From the NCBI GenBank assembly GCA_005778405.1, contig SXOA01000062.1:62001-126000 (forward strand): 64,000 bases of DNA. The letters are read 5' to 3'. Origin of the DNA: Planctomycetaceae bacterium. GTDB lineage: Bacteria; Planctomycetota; Planctomycetia; Pirellulales; Pirellulaceae. Below, one piece after another: positions 26,357 through 35,031 of this stretch. Position numbers and translations under genes: made by a program. A model generated the notes under the pieces. The model did no database searches, was not told the DNA's origin, and saw only the letters and a list, made by a program, of their open reading frames with translations. Numbering within the stretch: position 1 is the stretch's first letter; each line of letters starts with the position of its first letter.

Positions 26357-27211
26357 CTATTCTTCTTTCTTCGACTCGTTCTTCTCCGTCTCCTTCTTAT
26401 CCCCATCCTTCTTTTCCTCAGCTGGTTTCTCTCCCTTCGCACCCTTCTCAGCCTTAGGGTCTCCCTTCACCGGTTTAGTCGGCTTCTTCTTGCTCCCATC
26501 GGTGAGGGGAATAGCGGCTATGACTTCGACGGTACTCGCCACCCCTTCACCGGGCCGACCTTTGTAGTACCAGCCTCGAACGGTGACTTTGTCACCGGGA
26601 GAAACGAACAAGAGATCGTTTGTGTCGACGGTGATTTTGCAATCTTCCGCCAGATTGAATTTGACCTGAGCTCCACCAGCGCTGACCGTCACATCCCCTA
26701 CGCGGCCAACTTTGCTGATCGCTCCAGCGACGCGATAGACGGTGTCGTCGACTTTTGCCTTGGCGGCTTTCTTTTCCTTGGGATCGGGTTTCTTGGCTTC
26801 TTTCTTCTCGTCATTCCCTTCGCCAAATAAGGCTTTCGCATCGGCGTCGGCGGCACCATCTTCTTGGATTCCCGGCGGACGGGCGTCGCTGGGGGTGAAG
26901 ACGGTCAGACTGGCAACCGGCTCGAGCACTGCACCCCGCTTATTCACTTGTGCCCGGAATTCGATGAACATTCCCGGCCGCAAGAACGTCTTTTCCGCAG
27001 TGCCCGAGAAGGTCACGTCTTGCTGCCTGGCTTCGACCTTGAGCAGCCACAAGTCTCCTTCGCCAGTGGCGATTTGAATCACCCCTGGCGCGACTCCCTT
27101 CAATGTCCCCGATGTATTCAGCGGTTCTCGCTCCAAGTTCTGGCCGAATACCTGAAGGGAAGTGACAAGTGCGACAACTAGCGCCAACAAATGGGAAAAG
27201 GATCGACTCAT
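26357..27211 (-). CDS. Secreted protein with OB-like domains and Lys-rich tail
   Basis: 284 residues. Signal peptide SRSFSHLLALVVALVTSLQVFGQ. Two beta domains of similar design: LKGVAPGVIQIATGEGDLWLLKV ... FLRPGMFIEFRAQVNKRG, and YRVAGAISKVGRVGDVTVSAGG ... VSPGDKVTVRGWYYKG, reminiscent of OB folds. Charged linkers (EKKEAKKPDPKEKKAAKAK) and a ~60-residue Lys/Glu tail end the chain. The frame opens at 27265, but the Met at 27211 borders the signal peptide. Unknown function. Confidence 0.7.
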   Translation of the reverse strand: MSRSFSHLLALVVALVTSLQVFGQNLEREPLNTSGTLKGVAPGVIQIATGEGDLWLLKVEARQQDVTFSGTAEKTFLRPGMFIEFRAQVNKRGAVLEPVASLTVFTPSDARPPGIQEDGAADADAKALFGEGNDEKKEAKKPDPKEKKAAKAKVDDTVYRVAGAISKVGRVGDVTVSAGGAQVKFNLAEDCKITVDTNDLLFVSPGDKVTVRGWYYKGRPGEGVASTVEVIAAIPLTDGSKKKPTKPVKGDPKAEKGAKGEKPAEEKKDGDKKETEKNESKKEE

Positions 27212-27407
27212 GGCGGGCCTTCGGGGAAGGGCAGGGGGGTGGGAGCTGGAGCGGCTTAAGTTCACAGATGCAGACTAACATTTCTGCCCTTCTAACGCCA
27301 GCTAAAATGGCCTCACGGGACTAATTCGCTGATTAGAATGCTAAACTCTTCCCCGGAATTGTTCGTAGAATTGGCACCTTCTTAAATCCGAATTCCCAAA
27401 CTGCCTC

Positions 27408-28598
27408 ATGCGCGTCGCCCATATCATTACCCGCATGATCGTCGGTGGAGCGCAGGAAAATACGCTCCTGAATTGTTTGGACCTGATTCAGATTCATGGC
27501 GACGACGTGCTGCTCATTACGGGCCCCGCGATTGGACCCGAAGGGGACTTGCTCCGGCAGGGGAGGGGAGGGGACGTTCCCCTGACCTACGTGCCATCGC
27601 TTCGCAGGTCGATTCATCCCTGGCGGGACTTCGCGAGTTATCTGGGAATCAAACAAGTCTTGCGCGATTTCAAGCCCGATGTCGTCCACACCCACAGCGC
27701 CAAAGGGGGTTTTCTCGGCCGGCTGGCGGCCTGGTCACTGCAGGTGCCGGCGATTGTGCATACGGTGCACGGTGCGCCGTTTCATCCGTTTCAGAATGTA
27801 CTGCCGCGAACCCTCTTCCGCTGGTGCGAGTGGTGTGCCGCCCGCCGCTGCCACGCCATCATCAGCGTGGCGGACGCGATGAGCGATCTGATGGTGCAAG
27901 CCGGCGTCGCTCCGCGCGAGAAGTTTACGACCATCTACAGCGGCATGGACGTCGAGCCGTTCCTTCAGGCGAACGAAGCTCGCGAACCTTTCCGAAAGGA
28001 ACTTGGATATTCACCCCAGCATGTCGTCATCGGAAAAATCGCCCGCCTCTTTCATCTCAAAGGGCATGACGAAGTGATTGCCGCGGCGAAAGAAGTGATC
28101 CAGAAGAATCCGCTGGTACGCTTTCTTTTTATCGGTGATGGGATTCTCCGCGAGGCATTGCAACAGCTAATCGACAACGCCGGCTTGCGCGAGCACTTCC
28201 AGTTCACCGGCCTAGTGCCACCGGCCAGAATTCCTGAATTACTTGGCGCGATGGACATTCTGGTTCATGCCAGCCTGCGCGAAGGCCTGGCTCGCGCCCT
28301 TCCGCAAGCGCTCATCGCCGGAAAGCCGGTGGTCAGCTACGACGTCGATGGCGCGCGGGAAGTCTGCATCCCTGGTCAAACCGGATTTCTCATCCCTCCT
28401 CGGGATGTTGCCACGCTCGCCGCCGCGCTCACGCAGCTTGCCAGCGACCCCGCGCTGCGCGAGCAACTCGGCTCTGCCGGCCGCAGCCGCTTTGCCGAAC
28501 AGTTCCGGCACGAGACGATGACGCGGCGGGTGAGGGAGGTGTATGAGCGGGTGCTGGGAAGACAGGGAGAAGGAGAGAAGGAGAGATTGAGAGTTTGA
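27408..28598 (+). CDS. Glycosyltransferase family 4 (GT-B)
   Basis: 396 residues. N-domain: MRVAHIITRMIVGGAQENTL (the GG loop of GT4 enzymes) and VVHTHSAKGGFLGRLAAW. C-domain: IGKIARLFHLKGHDEVIAAA and HASLREGLARALPQALIAGKPVVSYDVDGAREV. The nucleotide-sugar E-x7-E motif reads EGLARALPQ, so the second Glu is Gln, a conservative loss. Retaining transfer from an activated sugar onto a lipid or polysaccharide is expected. The line LLRQGRGGDVP is encoded by a GGCAGGGGAGGGG motif. The repeat-rich 129 bases that follow separate it from the kinase-accA operon. Confidence 0.88.
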   Translation: MRVAHIITRMIVGGAQENTLLNCLDLIQIHGDDVLLITGPAIGPEGDLLRQGRGGDVPLTYVPSLRRSIHPWRDFASYLGIKQVLRDFKPDVVHTHSAKGGFLGRLAAWSLQVPAIVHTVHGAPFHPFQNVLPRTLFRWCEWCAARRCHAIISVADAMSDLMVQAGVAPREKFTTIYSGMDVEPFLQANEAREPFRKELGYSPQHVVIGKIARLFHLKGHDEVIAAAKEVIQKNPLVRFLFIGDGILREALQQLIDNAGLREHFQFTGLVPPARIPELLGAMDILVHASLREGLARALPQALIAGKPVVSYDVDGAREVCIPGQTGFLIPPRDVATLAAALTQLASDPALREQLGSAGRSRFAEQFRHETMTRRVREVYERVLGRQGEGEKERLRV

Positions 28599-28672
28599 GA
28601 GAAACAGAACCGACCCAGCCTACTTTTCTCTCCCTCTCCCCGTCTCTCATTCTCTCCTTCTCTCTTACTCGG
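28556..28672. repeat. Polypurine/polypyrimidine inverted repeat
   Basis: AGACAGGGAGAAGGAGAG faces CTCTCATTCTCTCCTTCTCTC about 50 bases away. The mRNA can form a long imperfect hairpin, so it may terminate the glycosyltransferase transcript; it also encodes the last residues of that protein. Confidence 0.6.
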
Positions 28673-28727
28673 CTTCTGTTTACACTAAACCTCACTACAA
28701 ACTCCGCACCTCCAACCCGCCACCGCC

Positions 28728-29654
28728 GTGTCCCGCGCCCGCGATCTCCTGGGTCCTTACCGCCTCGCCCGCCTCATTCGGGTGGGGAACACGACGGCGG
28801 TCTGGGAAGCAATCAAGGGGAACGACCCGACGCGTTATGCCCTGAAAATCATTCGCGAAGACCTGCGGAAGGATAAGACCGAAATTGCGGCCCTGAAGCA
28901 CGAGTTGGAAGTCGGCCAAAAACTCAAGCACAAAAACGTCATCCATATCTTCGAATTCAACACCGAAGGGAGCGTCCCTTATCTGGTGCTGGAATTGTTC
29001 GAGTGCCCCAATCTCAAGCTGCTGCTTCGGCAAGGGGTGGCGGAACTGGCCTACCTGGTTCCCCGCATCATCGACCAGTCCGCTGAGGCCCTCTTCTATC
29101 TCCACGAACAAGGCTGGATTCATCGCGACGTGAAGCCGGACAACTTCCTGGTCAACGACGACGGCCTGGTGAAGCTCATCGACTTTGCCATTTCCGAGCG
29201 CTACAAAAGGGGGATTGGGGCGCTGTTCAGTTTTGGTTCCAAGGTACAAGGAACCCGGAGCTACATGTCGCCGGAACAAATCCGGGGCAAGAGACTCGAC
29301 CCGCGGGCCGATCTATATAGCTTCGGCTGCATGTTGTTTGAGCTGGTCTCTGGCAAGTTGCCGTATACGGGGACGACGGCTGATGAGCTGTTGACCAAAC
29401 ATTTGAATGCGCCGATTCCTCCTCTGGGGGTTTTCAACGAAAACATCACGCCGGAATTTGCCAACCTGGTGAAAAAGACGATGCAAAAACGCAAGGAGGA
29501 TCGCCCGGCTTCGATGTGGGACTTCGTCAAGGAATTCCGCACGATGCGGGTTTACAAAATCATGCCCAAAGTTCCCGAGGGAAAGATTGTCCTTCCTCGC
29601 GAGACCAGTGTTAGCTTCGATGACCTGAAGAAAGGGGGCCCCAAGGGAGGCTGA
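28728..29654 (+). CDS. Cytoplasmic Ser/Thr protein kinase, DFA variant
   Basis: 308 residues, kinase domain only, no membrane segment. Degenerate glycine loop RVGNTTAVWEA, Lys40 in YALKIIRE, catalytic HRDVKPDN (132-139), DFA (152-154) in place of DFG, YMSPEQ, and ADLYSFGCMLFELVSGKLP. All catalytic residues except the DFG Gly are present, so activity is likely. Start is GTG. Only four bases separate its stop from accA, and the ZipA-like gene follows; this fixed order suggests the kinase regulates fatty-acid synthesis or envelope growth. Confidence 0.85.
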   Translation: MSRARDLLGPYRLARLIRVGNTTAVWEAIKGNDPTRYALKIIREDLRKDKTEIAALKHELEVGQKLKHKNVIHIFEFNTEGSVPYLVLELFECPNLKLLLRQGVAELAYLVPRIIDQSAEALFYLHEQGWIHRDVKPDNFLVNDDGLVKLIDFAISERYKRGIGALFSFGSKVQGTRSYMSPEQIRGKRLDPRADLYSFGCMLFELVSGKLPYTGTTADELLTKHLNAPIPPLGVFNENITPEFANLVKKTMQKRKEDRPASMWDFVKEFRTMRVYKIMPKVPEGKIVLPRETSVSFDDLKKGGPKGG

Positions 29655-29658
29655 TACT

Positions 29659-30702
29659 ATGTCCGCTGCCACCGCTGCCCCTGGTCTCGATTTCGAACAC
29701 CCCATCCTGGAATTGGAAGGCCGCCGCCGCGCGCTGGAGCAGATTGCCGAGCGAACGCCAGCCCAGGAAGAAGATCTCCGGCAGCTCAAGCGCGAATTGG
29801 CCGAGACGACACGGCGGATTTATTCCACGCTGACGCCGTGGCAGACGGTGCAAGTTGCCCGCCACAAAGACCGCCCCTACACCTCCGACTATCTCTCGCT
29901 CGTCTTCGAGGACTTTTCCGAATTGCACGGCGACCGTCGCTTTGGCGACGACCGGGCGATGCTCGCGGGCTTCGCCAAGCTCGACGAGCACAAGGTGATG
30001 GTTGTCGGCCATCAAAAGGGACGGACCTATAAGGAACGCCAGGCCTGCTACTTCGGCTGTGCCCATCCCGAGGGCTACCGCAAGGCGATCCTCAAAATGA
30101 AGCTGGCCGAAAAATACGGCCTGCCGGTCATCTGCCTCATCGACACTCCGGGAGCCTACCCCGGCATCGGAGCCGAGGAGCGAGGACAGTCGCAGGCCAT
30201 CGCCGAGAACATGTACGAAATGTCGCGCCTCAAGACGCCGATCATCTGCATCGTCATCGGGGAAGGGGGCTCCGGCGGAGCACTGGGCATCGGCGTCGGT
30301 GACCGCGTCGCGGTGCTGCAATACTCCTACTACTCCGTCATCAGCCCGGAGGGTTGTGCGGGGATTCTCTGGAAAAGCGCCCAGCACGCCGAACGGGCCG
30401 CCACCGCCCTGAAATTCACCTCCGCTGACCTGCTGCGGCTGGGAGTTGTGGACCACATCATCGAAGAACCCCTCGGCGGCGCCCACCGCGACCCCCACCA
30501 GACTGCCTCTCGCGTCAAGCAATATCTGCTTCGCTCTCTCCGTGAGCTACTCAATCAATCGCGAGAGACACTGCCGCAGACGCGGTACGAGAAATTCCGG
30601 CGGATGGGGGTTTTCTTGGAGGACGCCGCGGCAGCGATGGCGGTAGGCGGAGGGGCAGGGGCAGGGGAGGGGAACGGGATGAATGGAGATGGGCGAGGCT
30701 AA
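29659..30702 (+). CDS. accA: Acetyl-CoA carboxylase, carboxyltransferase alpha subunit
   Basis: 347 residues, slightly longer than the usual ~320. N-terminal helix LEFEHPILELEGRRRALEQI-type start, then VQVARHKDRPYTSDYLSLVFEDFSELHGDRRFGDD, a hallmark of AccA, PVICLIDTPGAYPGIGAEERGQ, IIGEGGSGGALGIGVGDRV and YSVISPEGCAGILW. It transfers carboxyl from carboxybiotin to acetyl-CoA with AccD, the first committed step of fatty-acid synthesis. The final 20-odd residues (Gly/Ala-rich) are encoded by a tandem GGGGCAGGGG repeat. Sits between a Ser/Thr kinase and a ZipA-like gene, with 4- and 3-base gaps. Confidence 0.95.
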   Translation: MSAATAAPGLDFEHPILELEGRRRALEQIAERTPAQEEDLRQLKRELAETTRRIYSTLTPWQTVQVARHKDRPYTSDYLSLVFEDFSELHGDRRFGDDRAMLAGFAKLDEHKVMVVGHQKGRTYKERQACYFGCAHPEGYRKAILKMKLAEKYGLPVICLIDTPGAYPGIGAEERGQSQAIAENMYEMSRLKTPIICIVIGEGGSGGALGIGVGDRVAVLQYSYYSVISPEGCAGILWKSAQHAERAATALKFTSADLLRLGVVDHIIEEPLGGAHRDPHQTASRVKQYLLRSLRELLNQSRETLPQTRYEKFRRMGVFLEDAAAAMAVGGGAGAGEGNGMNGDGRG

Positions 30703-30705
30703 CGT

Positions 30706-31821
30706 ATGAAGAGTCTCTGCATTGAGATCGTCTGTTTGATATCAATAGCAACGATTGGTTGCGGGAGAGGCGATATGTCCAGTGACGGTGGCATTCATAA
30801 GGATGACAAAGGGAGAATTGTCATCGGTGACATGTATCTCGCTCCGGAATCGGAGAGTCACGGGCGAACAGAATTGCTGCCAAACACTCCTACCGAGGAT
30901 GCGCGGCACATATTGGGAACACTCGCGACTTCGGTTGCCGCGCCTGCGTCAGACGATGATCGAGATTACCTGCCCGAGCCAGCCGTCAGCTGGGTTGTCG
31001 ACGTTCGCTTGGAAGGTGATCCGCAACTAAACCCACGAGCGGTTTCTGATGCATTTGACAAGAATTGGCGAGAGACATTTGGCGGTTTCATGGCCTATGG
31101 ACGAGATGTTAACACCGGGTACTGGACCTATCTCATCTCGGCCGATGGTCCCAAAGCGGTCGATCGGCTGAAGTTTGAATTTGACTACATTGACGTTTTG
31201 AACGAGAGCAGCCTGCCTCCCAGTGAGCAACTTTATTCGCAGCGTCTAGTGAAGTTGGCGGAACGCATGAAACGGTTTGGAACTCCAACGGTCACCACGG
31301 AACTATCACCAGCAAAAGCGGCCCAAAGATCAGCCCTATTGCGTGACATGAAGTCGACGCTTGATATGAGTGTTGTCCTGACCCTTCAAGCCCCACGAGG
31401 AAAGCAGTTTGATGGAAAGAAGATCTGGGACGTCATGCTCTGCCTAGGGCTGGAATGGGGGGACATGGACTGTTTTCATTGGCGGAACCGGTCGGAACAA
31501 GGCGATGACTCGTTTTTTAGCGTCGAAACCTCTTCGGACCCCGGTTACTTCCTTCCTGAGGAGATTGCCGCAGGTCAACTTCATGTAGACGATCTGATTT
31601 TTGCCTATTCCGTTCCACGTTCAGCGAAACCTATTGAGGTGTTTGATGGCATGGTCAAAGCTGTCCAATACTGCCAGTCTCGGCTCAGTGGAAAGATTAT
31701 CGCTGAGGATGGAAGTCCCGCAAAGCTAGCCGAGTTGAGGGAAAGGATCGAAAATGTTGTCGAGCGACTCCGCCAGGCCGGATTTGAGCCTGGAGAAAGT
31801 GCGACTCTTCAACTCTTCTGA
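30706..31821 (+). CDS. Lipoprotein-like protein with ZipA C-terminal (FtsZ-binding) domain
   Basis: 371 residues. N-terminal signal with IATIGCGRG (lipobox-like), an acidic/Pro linker, a first alpha/beta domain (~95-170: VSWVVDVRLEGDP, GYWTYLISADGPKAV), then residues ~221-355 with the ZipA C-terminal-domain pattern: VVLTLQAPRGKQFDGKKIWD, LCLGLEWGDMDCFHW, FFSVETSSDPGYF, LIFAYSVPRSAKPIEVFDGM, AVQYCQSRLSGKIIAEDGSP. In gamma-proteobacteria this fold binds the FtsZ C-terminus; planctomycetes of this class lack FtsZ, so the partner must differ. Three bases after accA, in the same operon as the kinase. Assignment of the fold is strong; function is open. Confidence 0.75.
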   Translation: MKSLCIEIVCLISIATIGCGRGDMSSDGGIHKDDKGRIVIGDMYLAPESESHGRTELLPNTPTEDARHILGTLATSVAAPASDDDRDYLPEPAVSWVVDVRLEGDPQLNPRAVSDAFDKNWRETFGGFMAYGRDVNTGYWTYLISADGPKAVDRLKFEFDYIDVLNESSLPPSEQLYSQRLVKLAERMKRFGTPTVTTELSPAKAAQRSALLRDMKSTLDMSVVLTLQAPRGKQFDGKKIWDVMLCLGLEWGDMDCFHWRNRSEQGDDSFFSVETSSDPGYFLPEEIAAGQLHVDDLIFAYSVPRSAKPIEVFDGMVKAVQYCQSRLSGKIIAEDGSPAKLAELRERIENVVERLRQAGFEPGESATLQLF

Positions 31822-31924
31822 CGCCGAGTTGATCGCTGTTACGTCCTCGTTACGAACTAGCCGCATTCTCTCGCGTAAACTACGGCGCTAGTCTCGTCTC
31901 ATCCCACTTTGAATGGAGCTGACC

Positions 31925-32641
31925 ATGCCTCGCCTAGTTTTTGCTTTCGCCATTCTCGCTTGCACTTCTGCCGCTGCCGATGAAGTCAAACTTTCCCCGC
32001 GCCATGTCTCCGTCACCGGAACATCCGTGGCGAAAGTGCAGCCGGATATTGTCGTCTGGCATATCAACATTCGCCGCGCGAACAAGGATCTGGCAAAGGC
32101 TCAGGCCGATTGTGACGAGACGGTGAAGAAAATTCTGGAGATGCGGAAGGAGCTCAAAATCAAGCCGGAGGATGCTCAGACGGGTTACATGTCGGTGCAG
32201 AAGATCTACGACCGGGATGCCGCCGGCAATCAGACGTCCTTCCGGCATTTTCAGATCGACCGGGCGGTTACGCTTCGCCAGCATGACACTAGCCGCTTCG
32301 ACGCCGTCCTAGCCGGGCTCATCGGAACAGCCGATGTGGAGGTGAGCTATTCGTTGGAATCGTCGGAGTACCTCGCGCTGCGGACCAAAACCCGGCTGGA
32401 GGCGGTGAAAGCGGCAAGAAAGAAAGCCAGCGAGATGACAGAGCTGCTGGGAGGCAAACTGGGCCGCGTCCTCCGCATCGCCGAGCCGCAGGAGAACTGG
32501 GGCGGTTCGTCGTATCTCGGCAACAGCAACTTCATCTCCAGCGCCCCGCGCGCCGCCGAACCTGACCAAGCACCGGGAACATTCGCCCCGGGAGCAATCG
32601 AAGTCAAAGTCAGCATCGAAGTTGCGTTCGAGATTGAGTAG
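31925..32641 (+). CDS. SIMPL-domain (DUF541) secreted protein
   Basis: 238 residues. Signal peptide PRLVFAFAILACTSAAAD. SIMPL domain: VSVTGTSVAKVQPDIVVWHINIR, a central ITKxL-type region EILEMRKELKIKPEDAQTGYMSV, YDRDAAGNQTSFRHFQIDRAVTLRQHD, and LRTKTRLEAVKAARKKASEMTELLGGKLGRVLRI, the conserved A..A...A..A helix. Family members occur in the periplasm with poorly defined, possibly stress-related roles. Start at the second ATG, with GGAG eight bases upstream. Confidence 0.85.
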   Translation: MPRLVFAFAILACTSAAADEVKLSPRHVSVTGTSVAKVQPDIVVWHINIRRANKDLAKAQADCDETVKKILEMRKELKIKPEDAQTGYMSVQKIYDRDAAGNQTSFRHFQIDRAVTLRQHDTSRFDAVLAGLIGTADVEVSYSLESSEYLALRTKTRLEAVKAARKKASEMTELLGGKLGRVLRIAEPQENWGGSSYLGNSNFISSAPRAAEPDQAPGTFAPGAIEVKVSIEVAFEIE

Positions 32642-32645
32642 CCCG

Positions 32646-32700
32646 TTGGAGTCCCGCCTTCAGGCGGTTCAGCACAGCCGCCTAAAGGCGGGACTCCAGC
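32646..32700. repeat. REP-like palindrome, GGAGTCCCGCCTT family
   Basis: TTGGAGTCCCGCCTTCAGGC and GCCTAAAGGCGGGACTCCAG form long arms around GGTTCAGCACA. A diverged copy with CCGGCTGAAGCCGGGACTT lies at 60011-60075. Confidence 0.8.
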
Positions 32701-32780
32701 GTCCATCCAACGTCCGATAATGTTTCTTATGTTCGGTTGCGCTGGACTTTTTTGCCGGGAAACACGTAGTTTGCCTTTTC

Positions 32781-33500
32781 TCAGCGTTCCGCGTCGAAAC
32801 CGCTCTCCTGATGCCGCCGCGAGCCAAACGAATCCTGTTTGAATTCCAGGTCCAGGTTCGGCGAGGGTGTCTCGTAGCTGCTTCGCCGGACGCTGCGCCG
32901 TTCGTTGGATTGTGTGGACCTGCGGGTGGGTTCTTCCTCGCTGTTCAGAAACTGGTTCGAGAATTCACCTGGGCGCGGGACGACGTTCTTTTCCAGGTTC
33001 TCTTCATAGGGCTGCAAGCGGCTTTGGACCTCGGGGGGCAGGATGGGCTGGATCTTGTTCAGCAGGACCGAAATGTAGTAGCCGGAGCGGGAGTTATAGA
33101 TTTGCTGCCGCTGCTGGTCGCTGACGATAGTGACGGCAAGCAAGGTGATGACGGTGCAGAGCAGCACCCCTTTAGCCAGGCCCAGGAGGGCCCCTACCTG
33201 GCGGTCAAACTCCTTGAGCTTGAGTTTTTGAATCGACTCCGAGACGAGGTTGAAACCGACCCAGACAATGAGCGATGTCCCCAAGAAGAGAATCAGCATC
33301 GCCAGGCCCGTGTCGAGCGGCGGCACCAGCTCCACTTGCTGGCTGAGGAAGCCCGCGAGCGGCTGGCGGAACGAGAGAGCCGCGATGTAGCTGAGGACGA
33401 CCGAGGCGAGCGACGCCACCTGCCAGGCCAGCCCTTTCCAGGCCCCCCAAATCACCGCTGCGGCCAGAATGATGATCATGAACAGGTCGTAGCCTTGCAT
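32781..33500 (-). CDS. CvpA family membrane protein
   Basis: 239 residues with four membrane segments (FMIIILAAAVIWGAWKGL, VASLASVVLSYIAALSF, LDTGLAMLILFLGTSLIVWVGF, GLAKGVLLCTVITLLAVTI), matching CvpA: YDLFMIIILAAAVIWGAWKGL...RQ, and DRQVGALLGLAKGVLL is the conserved GxxxGxxxG-like motif. C-terminal ~80 residues are polar and probably disordered. CvpA proteins are linked to envelope stress and colicin V export; the exact role is unclear. Confidence 0.85.
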   Translation of the reverse strand: MQGYDLFMIIILAAAVIWGAWKGLAWQVASLASVVLSYIAALSFRQPLAGFLSQQVELVPPLDTGLAMLILFLGTSLIVWVGFNLVSESIQKLKLKEFDRQVGALLGLAKGVLLCTVITLLAVTIVSDQQRQQIYNSRSGYYISVLLNKIQPILPPEVQSRLQPYEENLEKNVVPRPGEFSNQFLNSEEEPTRRSTQSNERRSVRRSSYETPSPNLDLEFKQDSFGSRRHQESGFDAER

Positions 33501-33517
33501 CCGTGCATCTCCTGCAG

Positions 33518-33552
33518 CTTAGCCGCCGCGTCCACGCGGTGAAGAGGGGGAG
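33518..33552. repeat. CTTAGCCGCCGCGTCCACGCGG repeat arm
   Basis: One arm of the repeat whose full palindrome lies at 55314-55370. It overlaps the 5' UTR of the CvpA gene. Confidence 0.5.
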
Positions 33553-33630
33553 TATAGCCAAGTTGTCAGTATCCGCGAAGAGCGATTTGCTCTTGAGAGA
33601 GAGCAGGGGAGCGGCTAGAGTCCGCGGCCC

Positions 33631-33692
33631 GTGGGGTAGGCTTCCAGCCTGCCCTGTGAATCCGCTTTGGGCAGGCTGGGAGCCTACCCCAC
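33631..33692. repeat. REP-like palindrome, CTTCCAGCCTGCCC family, copy 2
   Basis: Arms as in copy 1 with one mismatch (GGGAGCC for GGAAGCC), loop of ~13 bases. It lies between divergent CvpA and YdjM-type genes. Confidence 0.85.
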
Positions 33693-33704
33693 CAGGAAGC
33701 ATCC

Positions 33705-34460
33705 ATGGCCGATTTCAAGACGCACATCACCACCAGTACGATCCTCGGCGTCGGATACGGCGTCGCCGGCTATTTCTATGGGCAACTGCCGGTGGAGACC
33801 TGCTTGCTGGCGGGAGGTCTGTGCAGCGTTTCGGGAATGCTGCCGGACCTCGATAGCGACTCCGGCCGACCTGTGCAGGAAATGTCGTCGTTTGCAGCCG
33901 CCTGCATTCCCATGCTGATGCTGGATCGCTTTGAAACGTGGCAATGGTCCAGGGAGATCGTCGTTCTGGCGGCGGCGATCATCTATGTGGCTGTTCGCTT
34001 TGGGGTAGCGGAAATCTTCAAACGCTACACGGTCCATCGCGGCATGTGGCACAGCATTCCCGCCTGCATCACCTGCGGTCTACTCACATTTCTGATCGTC
34101 TCTCACCAGGATCTCGCCCTGCGATTGTACAAGTCCGGTGCCGTCATGGCCGGCTTTCTGTCGCACCTCGTGCTGGATGAAATCTGGAGCGTCAGTTTGC
34201 GGAGCGGACGCTTGAACCTGAAGCGGTCGATGGGTACGGCATTGAAATTCTGGGGCAACGACAGCTGGGCCAATTTCTCGGCCTACGGCAAGATGGCCGT
34301 GTGCGTACTGTTGGCCATTGGAGATCCGATGCTGATGCAGCGCTACGGTTACGAATCAAAGTTCGGCTCGTACAGCGCTCATCGTGTCATCGACCAGGCA
34401 CTGCGATTCGCGGGGATAGAGTCGCACCACGAGCCGCAGGATGAGACGCAGGAGAGATAA
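33705..34460 (+). CDS. YdjM-type membrane metal-dependent hydrolase-like protein
   Basis: 251 residues. Opens MADFKTHITTSTILGVGYGV, the first conserved His region of the LexA-binding inner-membrane hydrolase family (YdjM), followed by GGLCSVSGMLPDLDSDSGRP, with the Asp cluster, and HRGMWHSIPACI, with further His residues. About five membrane segments. Metal-dependent hydrolase activity is inferred from the family; no substrate is known. Confidence 0.75.
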   Translation: MADFKTHITTSTILGVGYGVAGYFYGQLPVETCLLAGGLCSVSGMLPDLDSDSGRPVQEMSSFAAACIPMLMLDRFETWQWSREIVVLAAAIIYVAVRFGVAEIFKRYTVHRGMWHSIPACITCGLLTFLIVSHQDLALRLYKSGAVMAGFLSHLVLDEIWSVSLRSGRLNLKRSMGTALKFWGNDSWANFSAYGKMAVCVLLAIGDPMLMQRYGYESKFGSYSAHRVIDQALRFAGIESHHEPQDETQER

Positions 34461-34551
34461 GTGGGGTAGGCTTCCAGCCTGCCCCGATCATCATTAAACA
34501 GGTCGTGTCCCACGCCAGATCCTTGCTGGGCAGGCTGGAAGCCTACCCCAC
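34461..34551. repeat. REP-like palindrome, CTTCCAGCCTGCCC family, copy 3
   Basis: Same arms as copy 1 separated by about 45 bases. It separates the convergent YdjM-type and dtd genes and ends next to the dtd stop. Confidence 0.85.
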
Positions 34552-35001
34552 TTACATTCTCTTTCGGCTATCCAGCAGCAGCGTCACCGGGCCGTCGTTA
34601 ACGAGCTCGACATCCATCATCGCCCGAAACCGGCCCGTGGCGACTGGAATGCCGCGACTACCTGCGGCGCTGATGAAAATGTTGTAGAGCTTCTCCGCCA
34701 ATTCCGGAGGAGCCGCGCCGATGAAGCTGGGGCGGCGACCCTTGCGGCAGTCGCCGAGCAGCGTGAACTGGCTGACGACGAGCAGTGAGCCGCCGATCTC
34801 TTCCAGCGAAAGATTCATTTTTCCATCAGAGTCATCGAAGATGCGGAGAGCAATCGTCTTGTCCGCCAGCTGCCGGGCGTCGTCATCCGTGTCGTCCTGT
34901 TCCACGCCAAGTAAAACCAGAATGCCGCGGCCAACCTGGCCGACGACCTCGCCAGCCACGGTCACGCTGGCCCGACTGACTCGCTGCAGGACGGCTTTCA
35001 T
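34552..35001 (-). CDS. dtd: D-aminoacyl-tRNA deacylase
   Basis: 149 residues, the family length (~145-150). [21 protein letters not shown] opens as in nearly all DTDs; [17 protein letters not shown] and [24 protein letters not shown] carry the Gly-cis-Pro motif (GxPV) that rejects L-amino acids and the NDGPVT end. It removes D-amino acids (and glycine from tRNA-Ala) from charged tRNA, a proofreading role in the cytoplasm. Stop borders a REP-like repeat. Confidence 0.95.
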   Translation of the reverse strand: MKAVLQRVSRASVTVAGEVVGQVGRGILVLLGVEQDDTDDDARQLADKTIALRIFDDSDGKMNLSLEEIGGSLLVVSQFTLLGDCRKGRRPSFIGAAPPELAEKLYNIFISAAGSRGIPVATGRFRAMMDVELVNDGPVTLLLDSRKRM

Positions 35002-35031
35002 TTTTCTGCCTCGTCCGTTTAGGGAACGAAC

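Noticed and set aside
25556-26830. 424-codon plus-strand frame across three minus-strand genes
   Set aside because: It is antisense to two lipoprotein genes and a secreted protein with clear signals; composition is not gene-like.
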